From Candidatus Falkowiibacteriota bacterium (GTDB taxonomy: Bacteria; Patescibacteriota; Patescibacteriia; Patescibacteriales; GWE2-39-37), in assembly GCA_013335665.1 (NCBI GenBank), contig JAAXVE010000053.1, forward strand, positions 1 through 5,922: a DNA stretch of 5,922 bases, given 5' to 3'. The notes under the pieces were generated by a model. It ran no database searches, was not told where the DNA came from, and saw nothing but the letters and a program-made list of their open reading frames with translations. Positions 1 to 5,922 of the stretch are shown one piece after another; within the stretch, counting starts at the first letter, position 1, and the number at the start of each line of letters is the position of its first letter. The translations under genes and the position numbers were made by a program.

Positions 1-12
1 CAGCCTGATATT

Positions 13-2388
13 CTATTTTTTTGACTTATTTTCGGTAAAATTAAAGACAGGACCAACGCTCAGATACTTACGGCCCTTAAGTTCTTCTATTACAACCATC
101 AAATTGACTCCTTCAATAGATTTTGATGAATCTCCCTTTGAAAAAGTAAAAACCCCTTTTTTATTACCAGCGGAAGTCAGCAAATTACGCCTGGAAAAAT
201 TAGCCAATTGTGCCAAATCGTTGGAATCAAGCGCCTCCCCGTTCAGTTCCTTGATAACGATCGCACGCAAATGAACCGTGTCATCCTGTACCTCGGCCAA
301 TTTCTTGCCGGTCAGATCAACATCCTTAACTATGCGCAAAGCAGTGAGCATGCGGCCAAGCATCTTTGTGTTAGCCAAATACTCATCAAAAAGCGCTAAG
401 TTCGGCTCGATGAAATAAGAATTTTGAGACAATTCACCAACACCTAAGTTCTCCAAGTTAAGCTTCCACTGATCATCAGGCAGACGGAGATTCAGCCAAG
501 TGGCCAAGGCTGCCGAAGCTTGACGGTTCTGCCATTGTTGATTGTCGGTATAAATTGGGCCAGTTATCCTGTAAGAATCCAGCATGGTCTTGCGCAGTAT
601 ATCCAGCGTTGACCAATATTGGCTAGAATGCCAGCTACTGACATTGAAATATGACATCTGTTCCTTGACCTGCGTGGATTGCTTGGTGTAATTCTCGTAA
701 GCTGTATTCTCATTAAAAAAACTATTACCCGAGAGCGGTTTGAGAATGTTCATCACATCCAAGCCAAGCCCATAGCAGCGAGTAGTGCCCTTCTTCCGGT
801 CCTGGCACGATGTGACGTTCGGCTGCGCTTTTTCACCCGCAGCATACTTAGGTTGCACGTAGTTACCGATATTGGGAAAGGTGAGCTGGTCAAAAATGTA
901 ATTATCCGGCCAATAATCTGTTTGCAAAAGACGCATTCCTAGCAGCGGCTTAAGGTCTGCCCGGCCACGATCGTATCCGCCTTCAAGTGGGCTGAAACTA
1001 TCTATCTTGGCGGTTTCCGCCTGAATCTTGAGAGCAGCCTGTTCTGCCTGCCCCCTATCCTTGTCAACCGCGAAGATAATTTCCGGATTGTAATCGGCAC
1101 CGAAGATGTTCGCCATTACCTGATCGTATTGCAGATAAGTCAGGTCACTGCGTAAACCTGAAAAATAAGCTACGACCTTATAGATGCGCGCCCAACGGTT
1201 TTTTAAATCCTGATTATTGGAAAAATCCTTAGTAATGAAAGAATTGGCGATAAAGTTGACTAGCCAATCGTTGCGATCAAGCAGGCAAGTCTCGCAAGTT
1301 TTGTCTTTGAAGTAGAGGGGGAAAACTGAGTTGAACCAACGATGCGCCAAGTAAAAATTGGTCAGCTTGGCATTGCCCTGATACTCTTTCGGCACAGTGA
1401 ATTCGGAATAATCGCGTTCATACAGCAGAACCGGCGATTTGGCTTTGCCCTTGGCCGCGTAAATCAATTTTAACTCCTTGGCGACATCGTCTGACAGATA
1501 ATTCGGCAGTTCAAAGACGAAGCCGTCACGTTCCATGGCGCTGAATTTGCCATTTGTGCTCAAGCCCGGTGCTGCGACTTGGTTGTCTTTAGGACGCATC
1601 AGCTCCAAACCGACAGCGAAAAAAGCCGTTTCCAAACGCTCAGCTTCGCCGACCGGGTCATTATACTCAACCGGCTTCTCGCGTTTAGCCTTGTAACGGG
1701 CGCTCGCGACTTGGTAAAAATCCTTATCCAGCTGCCACAAATCCTGATAGAATATTCCTGTTTTAATATCGGAAAATATGCCCTTCATCTGATTTTGGTA
1801 GTAATACCACACAAAATCGCTAGAGATGAAAACCGGTAAATCCTTTTTGCTCAAGGCATTCATAACCCCGTAAAAATCATTGCCTTGGTTTTTGAAAGGA
1901 TTATCAATAATCACGAAGCCGTTATTGCCTAAGGTTTGCAGCTGTGCTTCATCAAGCGCAAGCTTGCGTGAAAACTCGTAATAATTGACCGTATCAGTTT
2001 TAACAGAAACCGGCAGCACCATTTTTTCCACCTTTGGCTCAGCAGCGGTAGACGGTTGATCATAAAAATCAGAAAAACGCAGTGCTTCAGCTTTTATATT
2101 GGAAGTACTAGCATTCCAGCCGTATGGATCAGTAGTGGTGGCATCGGTATTGTCAGGAAGACCTGCGCCGGTTGTGGTTGCCGGGGTGTTCTGTTTAGGA
2201 GTGGATGTGGCCACGCTTAATGGCGCCGGCTTCGGTTTGAATAAAAAAGTCTTGGCGCCGGCAACGATCATACCTATCAATATTAAACCGACTAATCCGC
2301 CAACCAAAAAAACCTGCATCTTCCCATCGGGTGTCGAGGTTGATGACGGCTGGGATATTCCCCCATTTTGGCCTAGATTTTCAAACAT
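13..2388 (-). CDS. DUF3160 family membrane-anchored surface protein
   Basis: A 791-residue protein of unknown function. Seen: a short polar N-terminus (1-23), one hydrophobic span at about 24-47, a Thr/Pro/Ser-rich linker (about 51-98), then a large soluble domain to the end. The layout implies a membrane anchor with the bulk outside the cell. Assignment to DUF3160 rests on remembered family features: the early block 'NNGFVIIDNPF' (155-165) followed by 'LPVFISSDFVWYYY' (184-197), 'YFIEPNLALFDEYL' (658-671), and the ending 'SVGPVFNF' (777-784). The segment after 'WLNLRL' (631-636) reads PDDQW, where I recall many relatives having an LRHDT-like motif, so this member looks divergent. It has four cysteines, C365/C368 and C528/C538, all predicted external. 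It is the last gene of the manC-mltG cluster, 8 bases after the mltG stop, with no clear Shine-Dalgarno site. An alternative ATG (codon 24, 2317-2319) would remove the cytoplasmic tail; the upstream start is preferred for its spacing to mltG. The role is unknown; a part in envelope or glycan biology is only inferred from the neighbours. Confidence 0.8.
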   Translation of the reverse strand: MFENLGQNGGISQPSSTSTPDGKMQVFLVGGLVGLILIGMIVAGAKTFLFKPKPAPLSVATSTPKQNTPATTTGAGLPDNTDATTTDPYGWNASTSNIKAEALRFSDFYDQPSTAAEPKVEKMVLPVSVKTDTVNYYEFSRKLALDEAQLQTLGNNGFVIIDNPFKNQGNDFYGVMNALSKKDLPVFISSDFVWYYYQNQMKGIFSDIKTGIFYQDLWQLDKDFYQVASARYKAKREKPVEYNDPVGEAERLETAFFAVGLELMRPKDNQVAAPGLSTNGKFSAMERDGFVFELPNYLSDDVAKELKLIYAAKGKAKSPVLLYERDYSEFTVPKEYQGNAKLTNFYLAHRWFNSVFPLYFKDKTCETCLLDRNDWLVNFIANSFITKDFSNNQDLKNRWARIYKVVAYFSGLRSDLTYLQYDQVMANIFGADYNPEIIFAVDKDRGQAEQAALKIQAETAKIDSFSPLEGGYDRGRADLKPLLGMRLLQTDYWPDNYIFDQLTFPNIGNYVQPKYAAGEKAQPNVTSCQDRKKGTTRCYGLGLDVMNILKPLSGNSFFNENTAYENYTKQSTQVKEQMSYFNVSSWHSSQYWSTLDILRKTMLDSYRITGPIYTDNQQWQNRQASAALATWLNLRLPDDQWKLNLENLGVGELSQNSYFIEPNLALFDEYLANTKMLGRMLTALRIVKDVDLTGKKLAEVQDDTVHLRAIVIKELNGEALDSNDLAQLANFSRRNLLTSAGNKKGVFTFSKGDSSKSIEGVNLMVVIEELKGRKYLSVGPVFNFTENKSKK

Positions 2389-2396
2389 AGTTTAGA

Positions 2397-3455
2397 TTAT
2401 TTTAAATACTGAGCCTTATTACGCTTATGTTCCTCGAAAGTTGCGGCGAAAACCGTTTTTCCAGTAGCAGGATCTGAAAGAAAAAAATTATAGTCGTTAG
2501 TCGTCGGATAAATCGCAGCCGAAAGCGCTGCTAAGCCAGGGTTACCGATCGGGGTTGGAGGCAAGCCTTTATACTTATAACTATTATAAGGCGTATCCGT
2601 TTCCAAATCTGCCAAAGAGTGGGCGGCAATAGTGTCATTAAGCACATAGCTTAAAGTCGCGTCAGACTGCAAAGCCTGCCCCCTAGCGATGCGGCGATAA
2701 AACAGGTCGGCAACCAGTTTCATGTCCTCGGCAGTGCGCACTTCTTTTTCAAGAAGCGAGGCCATGATAACAACCTCCCAAATAGTCTTATTCTGTTTAG
2801 AAATGTCCGAGCGCATATCTGGCGTCAGCTTCTTATCGAAATTAACCAGCATCTTGCGAATGACTTGCTCAGCGGTAGCCCCCTTGTCGAAGCGATAAGT
2901 GTCAGGAAACAGGTACCCCTCGAGGCCGTAATAAGACGGTTTATCTTTTAAGAAAACAAACTCCTGCGAAAAATCGACTGGCTGGGCCGCCTCACTACCA
3001 GCGGTGCGGTAATCGATTGTCGGCAAGCCGGCTTTCAGCGAAAATGATGTGGCAGGCATCACGCCTCCTTGTTCCAGTTTTTTTGCCAAATCGCGTACGC
3101 CCTCGCCCTCTTTTAATATTATTTCTGTCTGATTAGCTTCGGCGTTGCTTAATGTAGCGATCAATTCCATTAAAGACCTGCCCTGCGGCAAGGTGTAACT
3201 CCCTGCCTGAAGCTTGTTCTGCTTCTTGCTCAACTTGACTAGTGACTCAAAAAACCAAGGAGAGCTTATAACGCCTTTATTATACAGCTTCTGACTAATC
3301 TGCCGCAGAGACTCTCCCCTTTCTATAGTGAAAGCTATTTCTTTATCTGCTACGGCGGCGGGCTTGCGCGTAAGTTCCCATGAGAAAAAAACGATTGATG
3401 ACAGAAGCAACAACGGCAGGACGATGAATAACGATAGCCAGACAAACTTCTTCAT
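2397..3455 (-). CDS. mltG: Endolytic murein transglycosylase MltG (YceG family)
   Basis: A 352-residue lytic transglycosylase expected to cut nascent peptidoglycan strands inside the chain at the outer face of the membrane, leaving 1,6-anhydro-MurNAc ends and helping set glycan strand length. Seen: one N-terminal membrane span (about 4-26); a LysM-like region at about 40-102 ('IERGESLRQISQKLYNKGVI'); a second similar unit starting near 111 ('EIILKEGEGVRDLAKKL'); then the family signatures 'LEGYLFPDTY' (178-187), 'ASLLEKE' (232-238), 'LQSDATLSY' (262-270) and 'GLPPTPIGNPGL' (297-308). By comparison with E. coli MltG, E236 in LLEKE is the catalytic glutamate. Length is normal for the family and no key residue is missing. 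The ATG lies one base after the manC stop (TAA-T-ATG), and a GGAGG sits inside the last manC codons, so translation is probably coupled to manC. DUF3160 follows 8 bases downstream. Confidence 0.96.
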   Translation of the reverse strand: MKKFVWLSLFIVLPLLLLSSIVFFSWELTRKPAAVADKEIAFTIERGESLRQISQKLYNKGVISSPWFFESLVKLSKKQNKLQAGSYTLPQGRSLMELIATLSNAEANQTEIILKEGEGVRDLAKKLEQGGVMPATSFSLKAGLPTIDYRTAGSEAAQPVDFSQEFVFLKDKPSYYGLEGYLFPDTYRFDKGATAEQVIRKMLVNFDKKLTPDMRSDISKQNKTIWEVVIMASLLEKEVRTAEDMKLVADLFYRRIARGQALQSDATLSYVLNDTIAAHSLADLETDTPYNSYKYKGLPPTPIGNPGLAALSAAIYPTTNDYNFFLSDPATGKTVFAATFEEHKRNKAQYLK

Positions 3456-3456
3456 A

Positions 3457-4533
3457 TTACAAATATTCCTCCATGCCCTCGGCCTTGAGCTTGTCTACCA
3501 ACTGTTTGACTGATTGAGCCTCATCGCGCGGGCAGATCAACATCGCATCTGGCGTTTCTATGACTACCATGTCCTTAACTCCAACCAGGGCCACTAATTT
3601 ATTGGAATAACCATAAACCAAGTTGCCGGCACTGTTTACCTCTATAACATTGCCTTTTAAAACATTCTGATCAACTGTTTCCGAAAGCACCTCTTTGACC
3701 GTGCGCCAATGGCCAACATCGGCCCAGCCGAAATCGGCTGGAATGACGAATAGTTTCGGAGCTTTCTCAATAATGCCATAGTCCATGGAAATGGGATTGA
3801 TCGCGTTAAACTCCTGAGTGATTATGGCCTGCTCGTCAGACTGTCCCCAAGCCGCTTCGATCTTTACCAGATGAGCATGCATCTCGGGCAGTAATTTCTC
3901 ATAAAGGGACAAAAGATAATCCGTCTTAAAGGCAAAACAACCGATATTCCACAAGTATTCCCAGCCTTTGAAATATTCTTCAGCTTTTTCCAGGGATGGT
4001 TTTTCCTTGAATTCGGCGATCTCGAAAATCTTAGCTCCATCGAGTTCTCGCAGATTCTCCCCCATTTTGATATAACCATAACCGGTTTCCGGGTAGGTCG
4101 GATTAACGCCAATCAACACACCAGAGTCAGGCTGTTCAGACAGAACTTTTTCAGCTAAGCGGATCATTTTAATATAACCGGCCTCATCTTTGACAAAATG
4201 ATCGGAGTTGATATTGATAATAACTTCACCCGGGAAGTCATGATGTATTTTAGTTGCTGCCAAACCGATAGCTGCCGCCGTGTCTTTGCGCGACGGTTCG
4301 ATAATGTAATTGGACAAAGGCAACTCCTTAAGCTGCTGCTTGATCAATTCTGCCTGAACCTGATTCGTAGCTATATAAATATCTTCGGCAGCGAAACCTG
4401 TTCGAAGCCTTTCATAAGTCTTTTCAAGCAAAGTCTGCTCGCCCAAAATGGCTTGCACCTGTTTCGGGATATTCTTGCGTGAAACAGGCCACAAACGCGT
4501 TCCCGAACCGCCAGCGAGTATAATCAATTTCAT
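3457..4533 (-). CDS. manC: Mannose-1-phosphate guanylyltransferase (GDP-mannose synthesis)
   Basis: A 358-residue cytoplasmic nucleotidyltransferase that joins mannose-1-phosphate and GTP to give GDP-mannose and pyrophosphate, the donor for mannose- and fucose-type surface glycans. Seen: the N-terminal nucleotide-binding signature 'GGSGTRLWPVSR' (8-19) followed by PKQ (23-25); 'EPSRKDTA' (79-86); NSDH (109-112), at the metal/nucleotide site; 'GYGYI' (151-155); 'FKEKPS' (175-180), the sugar-binding EKP motif; 'WNIGCF' (195-200); 'SMDYGIIEKA' (249-258); and 'GWADVGHW' (269-276). The C-terminal part (about 290-358, with 'IETPDA' at 325-330) resembles the usual left-handed helix tail. The fused phosphomannose isomerase cupin of about 480-residue bifunctional ManC/AlgA proteins is absent, so this is the monofunctional type. 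It heads the manC-mltG-DUF3160 cluster. A promoter candidate lies upstream and no strong Shine-Dalgarno site is visible. Another hexose-1-phosphate nucleotidyltransferase specificity is possible but less likely given the motifs. Confidence 0.93.
   Translation of the reverse strand: MKLIILAGGSGTRLWPVSRKNIPKQVQAILGEQTLLEKTYERLRTGFAAEDIYIATNQVQAELIKQQLKELPLSNYIIEPSRKDTAAAIGLAATKIHHDFPGEVIININSDHFVKDEAGYIKMIRLAEKVLSEQPDSGVLIGVNPTYPETGYGYIKMGENLRELDGAKIFEIAEFKEKPSLEKAEEYFKGWEYLWNIGCFAFKTDYLLSLYEKLLPEMHAHLVKIEAAWGQSDEQAIITQEFNAINPISMDYGIIEKAPKLFVIPADFGWADVGHWRTVKEVLSETVDQNVLKGNVIEVNSAGNLVYGYSNKLVALVGVKDMVVIETPDAMLICPRDEAQSVKQLVDKLKAEGMEEYL
3466..3472 (-). promoter_or_regulatory. Ribosome binding site for mltG inside the manC 3' end
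   Basis: The minus strand reads GGAGGAA within the last codons of manC (the Glu-Glu codons before Tyr-Leu-stop). GGAGG is the strongest Shine-Dalgarno match seen in front of any gene here. It ends 12 bases before the mltG ATG, somewhat longer than the usual 5-10. Since the same bases encode manC residues, part of the match could be chance. With the TAA-T-ATG junction it suggests reinitiation or coupled translation. Confidence 0.55.
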
Positions 4534-4556
4534 AATTTTTCTTAAAAATTAAAAAA

Positions 4557-4578
4557 TAATCAGGACAATGCCTGATTA
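4557..4578 (-). terminator. Rho-independent terminator after uppP
   Basis: On the minus strand an 8-bp perfect stem (TAATCAGG / CCTGATTA) encloses a 6-base loop (CATTGT) and is followed directly by six T residues (complement of 4551-4556) and more T-rich sequence. It lies 34 bases past the uppP stop and before manC, so it fits a terminator for uppP. The stem has only three G-C pairs, so termination may be partial. Read on the plus strand the hairpin is followed by only four T's after AAA, a much poorer terminator. Confidence 0.65.
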
Positions 4579-4579
4579 A

Positions 4580-4608
4580 ATTTTACCAAAAAAAGCAGTT
4601 TACGGCAA
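4580..4608 (-). promoter_or_regulatory. Candidate sigma-70-type promoter for the manC-mltG-DUF3160 operon
   Basis: On the minus strand TTGCCG (4603-4608; 4 of 6 matches to TTGACA) and TAAAAT (4580-4585; 5 of 6 to TATAAT) are separated by exactly 17 bases. Transcription would start near 4573, giving a leader of about 40 bases before the manC ATG. The predicted start falls inside the first arm of the terminator hairpin, so the new transcript would carry only part of that stem. This is a pattern match in AT-rich DNA with no experimental support. Confidence 0.5.
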
Positions 4609-4611
4609 ACC

Positions 4612-5427
4612 CTAGCTAAGTATTTTAAAAAGGTAAAGCAGCAAAATCACGCTGGCAAAAGCAAAGCGATAATAAGCAAAGGCGCGCAAGCTGTTCTTGG
4701 CCGTAAAACGCAACAGGAAAGCGATGGCCCAGGCGCCGGAAGCGACGGCAGCAACGAAGGCAATGGCCAAAACCAGCCACTCCTGTCCGTTCAGTCCAGC
4801 TGAGATAAGATAAGGGACCTTCTTCAAGGCTGCTCCGGCAACGATGGGGAGGGATAGCAAGAAAGAAAAACGCACGGCCGCTTCTCTCTTCAAATCCAAA
4901 GCCATACCTGATATAGTGGTAATACCGCTTCTGGAGGTGCCAGGAATCAAAGCGACCACCTGAGAACAACCGATAGCCATGGCCTTGCCCCAGGAAATAT
5001 CCTTGTCATCCAGAAGCTGCTTGCCCGTATTCTCCACAATGATAAACAGTAAGCCAATCAAAACGAGCATGAGGGCCACGATCAAGGGCGAGCGCAAGAC
5101 AGACTCAATCTTATCCTCCCACAAGACGCCGGCAAGTCCGGCAGGGATTGTTGCTCCGATAATCAGCCAACTTTGATGATTAAACCCTTTAGGCATATCC
5201 TTGAAGCTACCGAAAAACCCTTGGGCTAAGCCAATGACTTCTTTTCGGAAAAACCATAATATCGCAACGAAAGTAGCCAGATGCAAAGCCACATCAAAAG
5301 CCACATCGTCTTTAATCGGCAAGGAAAGCAAGCGGTGCAGCACCAATAAATGCCCCGAACTGGAAACGGGCAAAAACTCTGTTACGCCCTGCACTAATCC
5401 GAATATGATCGCGTTCAATAATGCCAT
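4612..5427 (-). CDS. uppP: Undecaprenyl-diphosphatase UppP (BacA family)
   Basis: A 271-residue integral membrane enzyme that removes one phosphate from undecaprenyl diphosphate, regenerating the C55 carrier lipid for peptidoglycan and surface polysaccharide synthesis; the family is also known for bacitracin resistance. Seen: the first signature 'QGVTEFLPVSSSGH' (13-26), whose Q13/E17, S23 and H26 correspond to the E. coli BacA active-site region, and the second signature 'PGTSRSGIT' (162-170), with R166 as the expected catalytic arginine. Several hydrophobic segments fit the multi-span fold, for example about 43-60, 86-102, 112-131, 188-200, 216-240 and 252-269. Length is typical. The ATG follows an A/T-only stretch with no Shine-Dalgarno site. 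It is transcribed divergently from the DUF212 gene and followed by an apparent terminator, so it probably forms its own unit beside the manC operon. Confidence 0.97.
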   Translation of the reverse strand: MALLNAIIFGLVQGVTEFLPVSSSGHLLVLHRLLSLPIKDDVAFDVALHLATFVAILWFFRKEVIGLAQGFFGSFKDMPKGFNHQSWLIIGATIPAGLAGVLWEDKIESVLRSPLIVALMLVLIGLLFIIVENTGKQLLDDKDISWGKAMAIGCSQVVALIPGTSRSGITTISGMALDLKREAAVRFSFLLSLPIVAGAALKKVPYLISAGLNGQEWLVLAIAFVAAVASGAWAIAFLLRFTAKNSLRAFAYYRFAFASVILLLYLFKILS

Positions 5428-5439
5428 TTAATTTTTTTA

Positions 5440-5469
5440 ATTTTAACTTATTAAATTATTTACAGTGAA
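5440..5469 (-). promoter_or_regulatory. Weak promoter candidate for uppP in the divergent spacer
   Basis: On the minus strand TAAAAT (5440-5445; 5 of 6 matches to TATAAT) lies 18 bases from TTCACT (5464-5469; 4 of 6 to TTGACA). Transcription would begin about 6 bases before the uppP ATG, giving a nearly leaderless message, which fits the lack of a Shine-Dalgarno site. The spacer (5428-5470) is almost all A/T, so a TATAAT-like match is easy to find by chance. No convincing boxes for the plus-strand DUF212 gene could be assigned in the same spacer. Confidence 0.25.
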
Positions 5470-5470
5470 T

Positions 5471-5899
5471 ATGTACCAGATCCTGCTCACCCCGCTTATC
5501 GCCAGCCTAATTGCCCAGATTTCAAAGTTTTTCATCCGCAGCAATCATTTAAAAATGCACGCTTCCAATCTCGTTGCCTACTCTGGCATGCCGTCAGGGC
5601 ATTCTGCGCTTATGGTTTCACTAGTAACGATCGTCGGCTTAAAGCTTGGAATTCAAGACCCCTTATTTGCTGTGACTCTAGTATTGGCCATCCTAGTCAT
5701 TCGCGACGCTGTCGGCATCAGGCGCTACTTGGGCCAGCACGGCCACATCCTAAACATCTTGGTTAAAGATTTGAAAGACGAACTCGACTTCGATTATCCT
5801 CGACTACTCGAAAAGATAGGTCACACGCCGGCGCAGGTAGCTGTCGGATCACTGATAGGATTTATTGTTAGCATCGCCAGCTTTTTCTTATTCAGATAA
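5471..5899 (+). CDS. DUF212 / divergent PAP2 family membrane protein
   Basis: A 142-residue membrane protein of the DUF212 family (B. subtilis YuiD type), related to PAP2 lipid phosphatases and vanadium haloperoxidases. Seen: a hydrophobic N-terminal segment (about 4-22), the signature 'SGMPSGHSA' (38-46) with PSGH matching the second PAP2 motif, hydrophobic segments at about 46-60 and 65-77, then 'RDAVGIRR' (78-85) and 'GQHG' (88-91), 'GHTPAQVAVG' (117-126), and a final membrane segment (123-141). Length is normal for the family. The reaction is not established; hydrolysis of a lipid phosphate is a family-level guess, made somewhat more attractive by the divergent uppP next door. Start choice: ATG at 5471 is used; an in-frame GTG at 5465 would add two residues. 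Neither has a Shine-Dalgarno site. Only 23 bases follow the stop and nothing is recognisable in them. Confidence 0.88.
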   Translation: MYQILLTPLIASLIAQISKFFIRSNHLKMHASNLVAYSGMPSGHSALMVSLVTIVGLKLGIQDPLFAVTLVLAILVIRDAVGIRRYLGQHGHILNILVKDLKDELDFDYPRLLEKIGHTPAQVAVGSLIGFIVSIASFFLFR

Positions 5900-5922
5900 G
5901 CTTAAACATCGATAAATTCGAA

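Noticed and set aside
208..1839. Several plus-strand open frames of 60-90 codons antisense to the DUF3160 gene
   Set aside because: All lie fully inside a long coding gene with clear protein features, show no ribosome binding sites or known motifs, and look like chance frames.
2099..2395. 98-codon plus-strand open frame opposite the DUF3160 N-terminus
   Set aside because: It mirrors the Thr/Pro-rich linker and membrane span of the opposite gene, whose biased codons keep the antisense frame open. No independent start signal or family match is visible.
3864..4112. 82-codon minus-strand frame inside manC
   Set aside because: Overlaps manC in another frame across conserved motifs (GYGYI, EKPS, WNIGCF). 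The alternative translation has no recognisable features.
4625..4969. 114-codon minus-strand open frame inside uppP
   Set aside because: Overlaps the well-supported uppP frame on the same strand; the translation is rich in Arg/Phe/Cys with no recognisable domain. It is an out-of-frame shadow.
5426..5456. 7-base inverted repeat ATTTAAT / ATTAAAT in the uppP-DUF212 spacer, as a possible operator
   Set aside because: It consists only of A and T in an A/T-only region with a 17-base gap, so it is expected by chance.
13..5899. Use of UGA as a sense codon, as in some candidate phyla (Gracilibacteria, SR1)
   Set aside because: All five genes are complete under the standard code, glycines in conserved motifs use GGN codons, and stops are TAA or TAG. 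The absence of TGA stops among five genes is not significant.
5900..5922. Possible tRNA T-loop-like 'ttcgaa' at the window end
   Set aside because: Only 23 bases remain after the DUF212 stop, and a single short match without a stem or anticodon arm is not evidence for an RNA gene.

Overview
The window holds five complete protein-coding genes and no RNA genes, mobile elements or CRISPR arrays. Compact packing, short AT-rich spacers, weak or absent Shine-Dalgarno sites, and a large single-span DUF3160 protein of the type often seen in candidate-phyla genomes suggest a Patescibacteria/CPR bacterium (possibly the Falkowbacteria/Magasanikbacteria side). That placement is inferred from the look of the proteins, not from any search. 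The standard genetic code fits: all five reading frames end in TAA or TAG and none needs recoded UGA.

Layout, right to left on the minus strand: uppP (undecaprenyl-diphosphatase, 4612-5427), then a 78-base spacer with a hairpin plus T-run and a promoter-like sequence, then a tight cluster of manC (mannose-1-phosphate guanylyltransferase, 3457-4533), mltG (endolytic murein transglycosylase, 2397-3455) and a DUF3160 surface protein (13-2388). The gaps inside the cluster are 1 and 8 bases, so the three genes are almost certainly co-transcribed. At the right edge a DUF212/divergent-PAP2 membrane protein (5471-5899) is transcribed away from uppP across a short, nearly pure A/T spacer.

The shared theme is the cell envelope. 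UppP regenerates the C55 lipid carrier used for peptidoglycan and surface glycans, and the DUF212 protein may be a second lipid-phosphate enzyme. ManC makes GDP-mannose for glycans. MltG cuts nascent peptidoglycan strands. The DUF3160 protein is anchored in the membrane with a large external domain of unknown role.

Most of the window is ordinary housekeeping. The points worth a second look are the promoter overlapping a terminator between uppP and manC, the UppP/DUF212 divergent pair, and the divergent, cysteine-bearing DUF3160 protein tied to a mannose/peptidoglycan operon. I see no clear sign of a wholly new system.
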